From Epiperipatus broadwayi (taxonomy: Eukaryota; Onychophora; Udeonychophora; Euonychophora; Peripatidae): 64,000 bases of DNA. Below are positions 34,755 through 44,774 of this stretch, in pieces. The DNA lies in assembly GCA_028023455.1 (NCBI GenBank), contig JAQFVV010000002.1:34356289-34420288 (forward strand), read 5' to 3'. A program made the position numbers and the translations under genes. The first letter of the stretch is position 1, and each line of letters starts with the position of its first letter. The notes below the pieces were generated by a model. It saw nothing but the letters and a program-made list of their open reading frames with translations. It made no database searches and had not been told where the DNA came from.

Positions 34755-35650
34755 TAATATAATTTTCTTCTTCTTCCTTTTCTTATGTATTGTTTTCTAC
34801 TTTTATATATTATACCATTTACAACTTATTTAAACACTTTACCAATACTCTTTATTTATATCAAAACTAACAGTTTGCTACAATATCCAAATATATATTT
34901 ATACAATTAATACATTTTATATACATATTCACATACATAATTAAATACACAAATAAAACCTGACCATTATAAATAATCATTTCTCTTTTTAGTACTTTTT
35001 TTTCCCCTCATGTGTCATAGCATCAGCTGGGAAGCGATCCCGCTAACCCGGGACAACTTCTTGTAAAGCAGCTGTCACTGACCTCTCGACTACCAATGCT
35101 TGATCCCTTTTTAGTACTTTACTCTTAATTAATTCTATCCACATTTATTTTATATTACTTTTTTTTAAAAATTATTTATTATAATTTTAATTTTAAAAAA
35201 CGTTTACTTTTTATTCTATTATTTAATACATATTACTGTCTTTTTACTTATATTTTAATCAATTTGTAACCTTTTCTTATTTTTATTAAATATTTTATAA
35301 TTAACTTTTTCCACATTACAAATTACTTTTTTTTACATTACAAAATTTTTATCCTTATGTAACATCTCTCTCTCTCTCTCTCTGACATCATTTTCTTCAA
35401 CTTTATTCTTTTAATCTTTTCCATATTCAAACTAATATTAAAAATAATTGTTTATAAAATTATTGTCTTTATCCCAAAATCACTATTAAGATTTGGTTTT
35501 ATATTTTTAATCAATATTGCCTCTTTAATTTTCCTATCCCTTCTATTATTTGTATAATTAATCATTTTTATACTATCTGTCTCAAACCAATTATGGAAGA
35601 GAAACAAAAAATTCAATTTATGCAAGATTAATTCTACATAAATATGATAA
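34755..35650 (-). mobile_element. Penelope-like 3' fragment with pseudo-LTR, split by SINE-A
   Basis: Reading the minus strand from 35650, the frame gives FETDSIKMINYTNNRRDRKI then KEAILI and PNLNSDFG, the end of the GIY-YIG endonuclease region, nearly identical to 44055-44187 in the large Penelope copy. After the stop it continues with the 3' UTR and pseudo-LTR-like sequence seen at 44200-44770 (TATATTTGGATATTGTAG is kept), ending near AGTAATATAATTTTCTTCTT. The hammerhead-like core is deleted here. A SINE-A interrupts it at 34999-35106. Confidence 0.8.
34985..35120 (-). mobile_element. SINE-A, copy 4, inside a Penelope pseudo-LTR
   Basis: The body 34999-35106 carries the minus-strand head and B-box region with a small deletion near the B-box (AACCCGGG run). 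Fourteen-base direct repeats CTTTTTAGTACTTT flank it (34985-34998 and 35107-35120). The insertion is therefore younger than the Penelope fragment. Confidence 0.88.
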
Positions 35651-35651
35651 G

Positions 35652-35740
35652 AGATCACCTACTTATTTGCATTCAGTGGAAACAGGTCATAGGTTTGAGA
35701 AAGATAGTATAAAAATTTCTGACTCTAATATTACACTTAT
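35652..35740 (+). pseudogene. Penelope GIY-YIG fragment, plus strand, head-to-head
   Basis: The plus strand reads HSVETGHRFEKDSIKISDSN and ends LI-stop. HxxxTGHRF is a conserved element in the C-terminal half of Penelope GIY-YIG endonucleases. It abuts the minus-strand fragment at about 35650, so two Penelope pieces meet in inverted orientation. Confidence 0.7.
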
Positions 35741-35744
35741 TTAA

Positions 35745-36775
35745 TTATTTGCGCTTTCAATTTCTGAAAAGAAAGCTCATTTCTCCTCTAATCTTAACTC
35801 CATACCCTCTCAGAGATAGTGATCTATAAGAAATGCATAACTGTGGAGCCTCAAATCTTTAAAGGTAAGTACGTAGTTAATGGTGCTACAAAACTAACAC
35901 AATGCAACTACCTTTATTAATATCATAGTCTTAAAAATTAAGGCTAAAAATTAATATAGTGATTACATATTTGCAAATTTAAAAATCTTTTATATTTAGG
36001 TTCATAACAATCAATTTTAATTCTATAAAAGGCAAAATATAAGTGAAAATGATTTGCAAATCAGGTTTCAAGTTATAAGATTTAAACATTATTTCCTGAA
36101 AACAATCCTTGACATTTGTTTTATGAAAACTTTAAGCATCAATTCAAAGGAAGATTCTCCTCCAAAACCTAACAGACTTCATGATCATGCATAAAAGATG
36201 TGTGATAAAGCTACTCTTTAAAACTTTTTACTGTAATTTCCATATTTGTTGCTTATTGTTACTAAAAAATATGCTCAACTTAGGATGAATGTTTAACAGA
36301 AATACATTTCCCCCTTACTTCTGCGCTTGCCTTTCAGGCCCACTTTTGCAGATGTATATACTTATAAAATTATCCTTGTTAAATAAATATGTGACATTAT
36401 TAATATATTGGGAAATTTTTTTATAAAAAAACTTGATTCAAAATAGCCAATAAATATCACATGATATGTATAGAGTTTTGCCTGTTTTAATTCAAAATAG
36501 TAACAGGACTTATAAAAGGAAAATATGTTTTGTTGATTTTTATACTCATAAAACTGAGACATGAACTGGAGTTATGAACTATAAAAATTATTGAAGTCTC
36601 TTTTTTCATCACTGGTTGATAAAGAATTTTTTTGAATACTAATGACTAAACCAATTCTGTTGATCATTCTTTGATTTGGTGTAACCATCGGCATACTTTG
36701 CATCCAAAAATCAAAAAGTTAAAGTTCTTAGTTTTGCTTTTAATTAATTTATATTACAAATTAGCAAGATCAAAC
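35745..36775. other. Non-coding or unresolved stretch
   Basis: No family was recognised. The part from 36300 is slightly more mixed in composition and may belong to the decayed reading frame to the right, but I cannot show it. Confidence 0.4.
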
Positions 36776-36779
36776 TTGT

Positions 36780-38345
36780 ATTACATCTTGATCCCTAATT
36801 TATGAATCCCCCTATAAATAGCTCCAAAGACTACTGTCATATAATGGAAAAATAAATTTGGATTTAGTTTATATCCTTGCTCAACATCATTCCACGAACC
36901 CCAGATTTTCCACTTGTAGTAATAGCGCTTCCTCTCATTCCAGTATGTGTAATTTGTATAATACATACAAACGTTGATGAACACCCAACTAATTTTGAAC
37001 AGTTGCATAGACCTATTCAATTAAGTCAAATGTTTTGATCAAATCAACAGCAGCATCATATAAATCACCTCCTCTTGATATTTCTGTATATTTTCCTAGC
37101 AACAAAACCATGTATAATTTTCTTGTTGAATCTTCAAAACCATGATACATCTCTGTTAATCACTCATCTATGACTGGAAACAATCTATTCAATAAAATCA
37201 TTGAAGACATCATTGCTGTAGTATATAAGAATGACATTCCATAATAGTTATTGCAGTCTTGTCTACTCCCTTTATTTATTTTTTTTAAGTGTCATAGCAT
37301 CGGCCGGGATGTGAACCCGCAACCCGGGCAACTGCCTGCAAGTGCAAGGCAGTCACGCTGACCTCTCGACCACCATTGCAAGATAACTCACTTTATTTTT
37401 GAAAGTCATCTCAATATAAAACATTTTTGAGATCAGGTATCACGATATTTTAAAAGCTCCCAGAAATGTTAACAATATCTTAAATCTTTTCATTTTTTTT
37501 TAAGATTAGAGAGAGCTGTTCTAACTCCACTATCCTGAATATTTTATCTATCTGATTGGAAAATCATTTGCATCATTCCTAGTCTCTCTCAATAAAAAAG
37601 TGACCAATTCCCCATCCAAACTGTTTGCAGTGCATCTCCGAATCAATGCATAATGCATGACATAGCTATTCAGCATAAAAATTTAATGGTATTAGCATGT
37701 TCAGATCATATATTATAGCATGAAAATCAATCTTCAATGCTTTCCCTACCATGAGAAATTCTTGCAAATGGTCCGAAAACCTTCCTGCAAACAAGAAATC
37801 TGGCAAACCATTTCAATTCATGGATTTGCTATCACACATAGCATGAATCATTTTGAATATTCCAATACCAGTTCTTCATAATTTAAAATAAAAGTTTAAT
37901 GTTAATGCATTGTTCCATTGTGTTTTTAGATTGCATGGCATAACTCACGAACCACACATGCCAATGCAATAAAATTTTTGTTTTATGTCACTAGGAAACA
38001 CTTGCATTAATTCAGAGATGACATTACAATAAGTTTGGAGAGACATCCAGTCAGCAGACACCACTGGGACACCCTCTATGTGAGTGCATTTTTCAGGTCC
38101 ATAAGTTACTTTCAACATCAGAAAATGATCTAAAGTGATCATGAAAATGTCTATGTTTTCTTTGACCTACTAATCAATCAACCACTGTTAAGCCTTGGTA
38201 TTAATAGCCATACTGGCTAAGAATCTTCATATTCTGCCAAGCAAAAAATGTCACATGCTTTTTAATCATATCAATAACAGTAGAATCACTGTCAGAGAAC
38301 CAATCATGATTCTTCTTTAATTCTTAAAAGGAAGTAACTTGAAAA
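36780..38345 (-). pseudogene. Decayed unidentified long reading frame
   Basis: Read on the minus strand from about 38345 down, amino-acid-like sequence persists across several frames, broken by stops and frameshifts. Visible in order are FSDSDSTVIDMIKKHVTFF, CTHIEGVPVVSADWMSLQ, TYCNVISELMQVFPSDIK, RTGIGIFKMIHAMC, GLPDFLFAGRFSDHLQEF, VGKALKIDFHAIIYDLN, RLFPVIDEWLTEMYHGFE and GGDLYDAAVDLIKTFDLIEQ. Composition is more balanced than the flanks. The GL-D-L...GK...H spacing recalls an uncharacterised family found repeatedly in invertebrate genomes; the match is from memory and weak. A SINE-A splits it at 37277-37385. It is about 490 codons long, either a transposon protein or a dead gene. Confidence 0.55.
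37264..37398 (-). mobile_element. SINE-A, copy 5, well preserved
   Basis: The body 37277-37385 on the minus strand has the A-box-like TGGTCGAGAGGTCAGCGTG, the hairpin ACTGCCTTGCACTTGCAGGCAGT in place of an anticodon arm, and the B-box-like GGTTCACATCCC. The flanks ACTCCCTTTATTT and ACTCACTTTATTT are an imperfect target duplication. It differs at only a few sites from the copy at 47.3 kb. Confidence 0.88.
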
Positions 38346-38419
38346 TCTTGAATGTCTACATTAGCAATTTTAGTGTTTAAATAGTTAATAGACATTTAGC
38401 CCAAGTAGTAGATGCATTT

Positions 38420-39760
38420 GAAGAACAACATCAATTTTATTATTTATATGATTGGAATAGGATCTATTTGTAAATGCAATTATAAACTTTCATTAGCTTT
38501 GGAAGTTGATAACAGAAGAAATATCGAACAATCTGCATTTGTTTGCTTATGCAATATAAAGTACTCTTGTATTTTAACTCCTAACTGCAATGTTATTTAT
38601 TAGTTAGCAATGTTTTGACCACAGATTTGGTCACACTTTTATAAATAATTTTTCTAAGCAAGATGTTTGAGATTATTAACTATGTATTATGTCAAAATTC
38701 AATAACATCCGTCCATTTAAGTTCATGGTATAAAATATCATTATTTCCATAATCTTTAGTCTAAATATACTATTTGCATCAATTCATGAATTAAAGTATC
38801 CATTGAATAATTTAATCTTTTAATGATTTTAATGTAATATTCCTACCCAGTAAGAAATAAATTTTATTCTTTTCTGATTCTCAGAATACGTCTTTGGAGC
38901 ATGTGCACTCATAAAATGAAATCAGATGCAATTGCCCAAAACAACTTTTATCACTACTAGCCTTTCATCGGTACATCAAGGGATTCTTGAAATAAAAAAT
39001 ATTAAATTAAATTAACACTACAGCAAATGAGTACTACGAAAACTTCTTTCACTGGTTAGTATGTCATATCCAACACTCACATCTTAAAATCTTTGCCTAA
39101 GAAAAATAGAGAATATTTATTTTTAGTAGTACTCAGTCTCTTATTTTATAATTATTTCTACTGTTTAATAGTAATTTCATCAGGTACAACAACGTAGATC
39201 GCTTTCATTCTCATGCTATGCAAGAGATTCCTAGATAGGCCGCCTTTGTTCAGAAAAAAATACAGTTAACAATTCCCATTTTATTAAATCTGTCCCCATC
39301 ATTACTTTCTTAGTGCTTGACAAGTTGCACTTTTATCTGCCACATTTAATACAGGAACTGATTGATGGCATAAGGGATTATAATGACTGAACCTCTAAGT
39401 AACTGAAAACAGTAATAAAAAAGGAGGCGACAAAAAACATTAGCAAAAACAACACTTAGCCCTTTGAAAAATCAACATCTTATCTTTCAATGCAGCAGAA
39501 ATTACTTATTGTCAGCTTTGTTTATTAGTGATTCACAGTTAATCTTCATTTATAAAGAACATTCTACTATCCTCTACTAGTGGACCAATTGGTTGTCTGA
39601 ATACAATACCTGACTTTAGAAGAAATGTAATTTTAAATATGTTTTATAACTGTTAAACGAGGGCTAAAATTATATAACGCCAAAAGAATGAAATATAAAG
39701 GTTAAGCATTAAACAGTATTAGGCTATAATATTGCAATTTGATAAACATTAGGCTAAACT
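38420..39760. other. Unresolved stretch, AT-rich
   Basis: No named element. Short coding-like phrases on the minus strand near 39290-39370 might be a further part of the decayed frame at 36.8-38.3 kb, but stops and short length leave this open. Confidence 0.35.
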
Positions 39761-39761
39761 C

Positions 39762-39772
39762 GGGGGGGGGGG
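39762..39772. repeat. Run of 11 G
   Basis: An isolated G11 in very AT-rich sequence. Similar G10 runs are at 49407-49416 and 53793-53802, and a C15 run is at 39999-40013. Confidence 0.9.
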
Positions 39773-39844
39773 TCTCCATTAACAATCTATGCTGATAATG
39801 AAAAGGTATGGGTATTAATGACAATGAGAATAATTTTTAAACAT

Positions 39845-39975
39845 AAAGAATCTAATTTATAATTAAAACTAAAATAAATTTTAAGAGGAGAAAGCTCAAC
39901 CCACTACTACAAAAACTCTTAATATTTACAGCATACACCACAGAGTAGTTAAGTTATAATATAATCTCTTTCTCA
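39845..39975 (+). repeat. Repeat F, copy 2
   Basis: It matches 31600-31740, sharing TAAATTTTAAGAG, CTCTTAATATT and CATACACCACAGAGTAGTTA-type sequence. It ends about 25 bp before the C15 run that borders the Penelope cluster. Confidence 0.6.
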
Positions 39976-39998
39976 TAATAAAATTTCTTTTATTAGCA

Positions 39999-40013
39999 CC
40001 CCCCCCCCCCCCC
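39999..40013. repeat. Run of 15 C at the edge of the Penelope cluster
   Basis: An uninterrupted C15 lies between repeat F and the truncated inverted Penelope copy. Homopolymers of this length are error-prone in sequencing, so the exact count is uncertain. Confidence 0.85.
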
Positions 40014-40049
40014 AATGTACAATCGTACACTTCATAGTCACTATTCCAA

Positions 40050-40958
40050 CATTTTAAAGGCACCCCTTCTTTAAATATTTTTGGTGCTCCATATATTCTT
40101 GCGTTCCACAATCCTTGTTTCTCAAAAATGCAAATACTTTTCTATCTATTAATCCATAATTATATAATCCTTTTACTAATTCATAAACCTTCCCATTTTT
40201 TAATTTAGTATCAACTTTTTTTATTTTAATAAAATACTCATCTGACAATAATTTATTTATTTTACCAATATATTCTTCTTTATTCATTAATATTAATTTA
40301 TTACGTTTATCCAATGTTATAAACACTATTTCTTCTCATATTTATTCCTTATTTTTTAACCTCTTTTATCTTAATTACATTATTTAAATTATTTATCTCC
40401 TTATTTTTCTTTTTATCCTTATTTTCAATACTTAATTTTTTTTATTTTATGTACCACATTATTCACTTCTTCCTGAAAACTCTCCATCCACAATTTATCT
40501 TTTATATTAATTACATTATTAATATCCTTATTTTCATAATAATATATATCATAATTACTTTCCAAATACTTTTGTGCTATTTTCTCTACTAATGTTTGCA
40601 CTTCCATTACATCCTTGTTTTTACATACAACATATGGCACATACTTTATGCCTTTACTTAATACATTCTTTTTTTCTTCAGTAAGTTCAATATTCATTAT
40701 TAAATTACAAATCTTGTGTTCATATTTATTAAATCATTTTTATAAACCTTAATTTCTTTTCCTTTCTTCAACCTATCCATTTTCTTATCATGTCTTATTA
40801 TTGTATTTCTATTTATAATGTTCTTATCATTACATAGTCTCCTAAAAATCTCTTCGTCTTTAAAAGTCATCTTCTTATTTAAAAACTCTTCAATATTATT
40901 AATATCTTTATATACTTTACTTTTCATTTTATAACTTTCTTTAATACATTTCTTTTAG
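40050..40958 (-). pseudogene. Penelope-like element, inverted truncated copy (N-terminal half)
   Basis: Three minus-strand frames (40927-40700, 40697-40425, 40326-40054) follow the first part of the Penelope ORF in order: KDINNIEEFLNKKMTFKDEE, then EEKKNVLSKGIKYVP, then VYELVKGLYNYGLI and APKIFKEGVPLK, just before the RT palm. They parallel 42000-42775 on the plus strand, so this copy is inverted relative to the main one. It stops right after GVPLK, losing the catalytic RT and GIY-YIG parts. It meets another fragment head-to-head at about 40958. Confidence 0.85.
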
Positions 40959-41113
40959 TGAAGAAGACATTTTTAGGAGACTATGTAATGAAAAGAAGGA
41001 CACTATAAATAAAAATACAATAATCAGACATGTGAAGAAAATGGATAGGTTGAAGAAAGGAAAAAAATTAAGGATTATAAAGAAGAATTTAATAAATATG
41101 AATACAAGATTTT
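40959..41113 (+). pseudogene. Short plus-strand Penelope ORF fragment
   Basis: The plus strand repeats the segment EEDIFRRLCNEKKDTIN and the basic KKMDRLKKGKKLR region of the N-terminal domain, frameshifted, then runs directly into the pseudo-LTR at 41114. The rest of the ORF is missing. It is an internally deleted tandem neighbour of the main copy. Confidence 0.75.
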
Positions 41114-41625
41114 TGAAAATTTGTCAGTTGGTTTTTGAAAATAGAATTGTAAAAATGTAAGTATTTAGTAATGTAATAAAAAGGTAATTTATAATGTAAA
41201 TGTTAATAGTTAAATATATAATAAAAATAAAGAAGATTTAGAAGTAATTAAGACAATATAATTAAAAAGATAATAATAAAATGATAGATTAAATAGTAGA
41301 GTTTAAAGATTAAAGTTTTAAAATTATAATAAAATTGTTTTAGAATAATTTAATAATAAAATACTATGAATAAAAAAATAAAATTAGTTAAGAGTAAAAG
41401 AATAAAATGGAAAATGATTAGTTATAATGATCAGGCTAAGATATATGTTATTGATTATGTATATACATATAATATATTAATTGTATGATTATATATTTGG
41501 ATATTGTAGGACTGATGATGACAGCAGGACAGTCAAAACTGTAAGAGTAAAGTTTTGTTGTAAAAAATAGTATTATTAAGTGTATAAGAAAGTTGGAAAT
41601 GGTTATTGTATGTAAATATAGAAAT
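41114..41625 (+). repeat. Left pseudo-LTR of the Penelope-like element
   Basis: It starts TTGAAAATTTGTCAGTTGG and runs about 500 bp to GTATAAGAAAGTTGGAAATG. The same sequence, diverged mildly, forms 44297-44765 in the same orientation, with the coding part between. Flanking direct repeats of this kind, from tandem arrangement of copies, are a known trait of Penelope-like elements. It holds the hammerhead-like motif at 41512-41549. Confidence 0.82.
41512..41549 (+). ncRNA. Hammerhead-ribozyme-like motif, left pseudo-LTR
   Basis: CTGATGA (41512-41518) is followed by a TGAC/GTCA stem with a 9-nt loop, then AAAAC where the core needs GAAAC, then TGTAAGA and GTA. AC/GT around the 7-nt loop would be the very short helix III known from Penelope hammerheads, and GTA an allowed cleavage triplet. 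Helix I pairing is poor. The G12 change should abolish activity. The call rests on comparison with the other copy. Confidence 0.55.
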
Positions 41626-41829
41626 CAATAAATAAAGAAAGGAGGAGGAAGAAGAAAATTGTATTACTTACATAAAAAGTGAAAAACACTGAAGATCAAA
41701 AATATAAAGAAGCAATATTTGGGTATATAATATATGATTATGGAGAACATACACATTATTAAAAGGTTTTTGGAATATATTACAGAATTAGAAGATGGAG
41801 ATACAGCAAAAATGATTAATAAAAGATGA

Positions 41830-42420
41830 AAATTGTTAATGAAATTAAACAATTTGAAAAATAATATAAAATTTTTAAAGGAGTGTGAAAGATATAAAGT
41901 TATACCTAAAAGAATAAATAATAAAAGAAATTATGTGAAGAATATTGAGAAGAAAATTCTAAAGAAATGTATTAAAGAAAGGTATAAAATGAAAAATAAA
42001 ATATATAAAGATATTAATAATATTGAAGAGTTTTTAAATAAGAAGATGACTTTTAAAGAAGAAGAGATTTTTAGGAGACTATGTAATGAAAAAAAGGACA
42101 TTATAAATAAATACAATAATAAGACATGATAAGAAAATGGTTAGGTTGAAGAAAGGAAAAGAAATTAAGGATTATAAAGAAGGATTTAATAAATATGAAC
42201 ACAAGATCTGTAATTTAATAAATATTGAAAATACTGAAGAAGAAAAGAATGTATTAAGTAAAGATATAAAGTATGTGCCATATGGAGTATGTAAAAATAA
42301 GAATGTAATAGAAGTGCAAACATTAGTAGAGAAAATAGCACAAAAGTATTTGGAGAGTAATTATGGTATATATTATTATGAAAATGAAAAAAAAATTAAG
42401 TACTGAAAATAAGGATAAAA
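41830..42420 (+). pseudogene. Penelope-like ORF, N-terminal domain
   Basis: Frames 41833-42129 and 42137-42406 join by a frameshift. They carry KDINNIEEFLNKKMTFKEEE, then EEKNVLSKDIKYVP. The E-x4-L-x-K-G/D-x-x-x-x-P phrase is a conserved upstream block in Penelope-like proteins. The domain is very Lys- and Asn-rich, in line with AT-rich codon use. A missing stretch between 42410 and 42505 compared with the inverted copy, plus the frameshift, show it is dead. Confidence 0.8.
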
Positions 42421-42504
42421 AGAAAAATAAGGGGATATATAATTTAAATAATGTAATTAAGATAAAAGAGGTTAAAAAATAAGGAATAAATATGAGAAGA
42501 AATA

Positions 42505-43282
42505 GTGTTTATAACATTGGATAAATGTAATAAATTAGTATTAATGAATAAAAAAGAATATATTGGTAAAATGAATAAATTATTGTCAGGGGAATATTTT
42601 ATTAAAATAAAAAAAGATGATACTAAATTTAAAAATGGGAAGGTTTATGAATTAGTGAAAGGATTATATAATAATGGATTAATAGATAAAAAAGTACTTG
42701 CATTATTGGGAATAAAGGGTTGTGGAATGGCAAGAATATATGAAGCACCAAAAATATGTAAATTAGGGGTGCCTTTAAGACCAATTATAAATGGTACAAA
42801 TTCATATTTTGATAGTATATCTAAATGGATATCAAATAATAGTTTTAAGAAATATATTAATGATAAAAGTAGTTTTTATATTAAAAATAATTAAAAATAA
42901 TAAAGAACGAATAAAAGAGATTAAAGATAAAATAAATGAATATAATAATTATAAGTTGACTATGGTAAAAATAGATGTTCTGTCAATGTACATGAATATA
43001 AATGCAGAAGAAGCAATAGAGTTAGCAATAAAAAGATACAAAAATAATGAGCATAAAAAAGTAAACATAATAGAGAAACTGAGAGAAATAATGAGAAATA
43101 GTTGTAAAGAGATTACATTTGAATTTAATGGAGAATATTATAAACAAAGGAAAGGATTATTAATAGGAGGAGCATTGAGTGGGGTACTTAGTAATATATA
43201 TATATGGAGAATATGGAAGATTTAATGATTAATAATAGTAATGATCCAATTTTTATGAAAAGGTATTTTGATGATGATTTTT
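42505..43282 (+). pseudogene. Penelope-like reverse transcriptase domain, frameshifted
   Basis: This part would copy element RNA into DNA. The 129-aa frame from 42505 has VYELVKGLYNNGLI (47-60) and APKICKLGVPLRPI (81-94), the hallmark block before the palm. The next frame, about 42900-43225, has RT motif A, MVKIDVLSMYMNI (residues 58-70 of that frame), and motif B, YKQRKGLLIGGALSGVLSNI. At 43255-43281 KRYFDDDF takes the place of the catalytic YVDD of Penelope RTs. Frameshifts near 42890 and 43225 and a stop after DDDF break it. Confidence 0.88.
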
Positions 43283-43672
43283 AACAAGAGTCAAAGACAA
43301 ATAAATATGTATCTTGAAGAGATTAATAAGTTAGATAAAAATATAAAATTTACAATAGAAAAAAAAAAGATAATAAATTATCATATTTAGATATTTTGTT
43401 AAAGAAGTCATATAGAAATAGTAAGTGCAAGATAGAAACATCTATATATAAAAAAATCTAATATGGATAGTAACATAAGTAAATGGAATTCAAATATAGA
43501 TATAAAATATAAAATAAGTAGTGTAGATTCAAGAATATATAGAGCTAGGAATTATTGCTCAGATGAAGAAGATTATAGTAAACAGGTAGAATTGGGAATT
43601 AAAGAATTTAAAGATAATAAATATCCAGAGAAAATTATAGCTGAAAGTATAAAAATCAGAATAAAAATATAA
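43283..43672 (+). pseudogene. Penelope-like RT thumb and connector
   Basis: After a frame break the sequence shows KDNKLSYLDILL, equivalent to the conserved K-x-K-L-x-F-L-D block, then SKCKIETSIYKK. The frame 43463-43672 reads WNSNIDIKYKISSVDSRIYR, ARNYCSDEED and DNKYPEKII. These match the order IYRK...NS...K...RA...CS...GYP typical of the region after RT in Penelope elements. A stop follows at about 43670. Confidence 0.82.
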
Positions 43673-43764
43673 TATAAAATAAGGAGATAGTATGTAGAAA
43701 AGATAAAATAAATAAGAATAAATATATGGATATTAGAACTTAAAATAATAGTATTGTAAAAAGG

Positions 43765-44190
43765 ATGAATAAAATAATTATTAAAATTAATAAAAAGTTT
43801 AATAATGTAATAAAATTTAAAATAGTAAATAAAAGAAGGAAAAATATACTTAATAAATTAGATAATAAATATGTAAGAAAAGTAAAAAGATGCATAAATG
43901 GGGTATATAAAATTGAATGTAAGTCATGTAAAAGTAAAAATATAAAAACTAATTATGTAAGTGAGACAAAGAATTCAATTTACACAAGATTAGTTCAACA
44001 TAAGTATGATAGAGATTACCTATTTATTTGCATTCATTAGAAACAGGCCATAGGTTTGAGAAGGATAGCATAAAATGATTAATTATACAAGTAATAGAAG
44101 GGATAGAAAAATTAAAGAGGCAATATTGATTAAAAATATAAAACAAAATCTTAATAGGGATTTTGGGGTAAAGACAATAATTTTATGAAT
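43765..44190 (+). pseudogene. Penelope-like GIY-YIG endonuclease
   Basis: This domain nicks target DNA in active elements. The frame 43765-44040 has VYKI (47-50), a Cys pair C52-x2-C55, YVSETK (64-69) in place of the usual YIGET, R75 and H79. After a frameshift, TGHRFEKDSIK and then RDRKIKEAILIKNIKQNLN continue to a stop at 44187. The GIY start is replaced by VYK-I, a common variant, and G of YIG is S. At least two frameshifts make it non-functional. EN-containing Penelope lineage. Confidence 0.85.
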
Positions 44191-44296
44191 AATTATAGTT
44201 ATTATTATTAATAATAGTTTGAATATAAAAAGGTTGAAAAATAAAATTTAAGAAAATGATGATAGAGGGAGTTGTTAAACAAATATAATTTTTGAA

Positions 44297-44770
44297 AATT
44301 TGTCAGTTGGTTTTGGAAATAGGATTATAAAGATGTAAGTATTTAATAATGTAATAAAAATGTAATTTATAAGATAAAAAGTTCATTGTTAAATATATAA
44401 TAAAAATAAAAAAAGTTTAGAAGTAATTAAGAAAATATAATTAAAAAGATAATAATAAAATGATAGATTAAATAGTAGAGTTTAAAGATTAATTTTGAAA
44501 TTATAATAAAATTGTTTTAGAATAATTTAATAATAAAATATTATAAATAAGAAAACAAAATTAGTTAAAAGTAGAATAATAAAATGGAAAATGATCATTT
44601 ATAATGGTCAGGCTAGGATGTATGTTATTGTTTATGTATGTATGATTATATATTTGGATATTGTAGCTCTGATTATAACTGCAGAACAGTTGAAACTGTA
44701 AGAGTAAAGTTTTGGTGCAAAAAATAGTATTGTTAAATGTATAATAAAATTGGAAATGATATCATAAGAA
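44297..44770 (+). repeat. Right pseudo-LTR of the Penelope-like element
   Basis: This is the direct copy of 41114-41625, beginning TTTGAAAATTTGTCAGTTGG and ending near AATAAAATTGGAAATGAT. A 20-odd bp deletion around 44640 removes part of the TATAC-rich segment. It ends where the minus-strand LINE begins. Confidence 0.82.
44669..44706 (+). ncRNA. Hammerhead-ribozyme-like motif, right pseudo-LTR
   Basis: CTGATTA (one change from CTGATGA) is followed by AACTG-CAGAA-CAGTT, a 5-bp stem with 5-nt loop, then an intact GAAAC, TGTAAGA and GTA. The stem differs in sequence from the left copy but still pairs, which points to past selection on structure. The G8 change should stop catalysis. Helix I is weak here too. 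Confidence 0.55.
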
Positions 44771-44774
44771 TATA

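Noticed and set aside
41931-42116. Minus-strand frame opposite the Penelope ORF
   Set aside because: It is an antisense shadow of the Lys/Asn-rich N-terminal domain.
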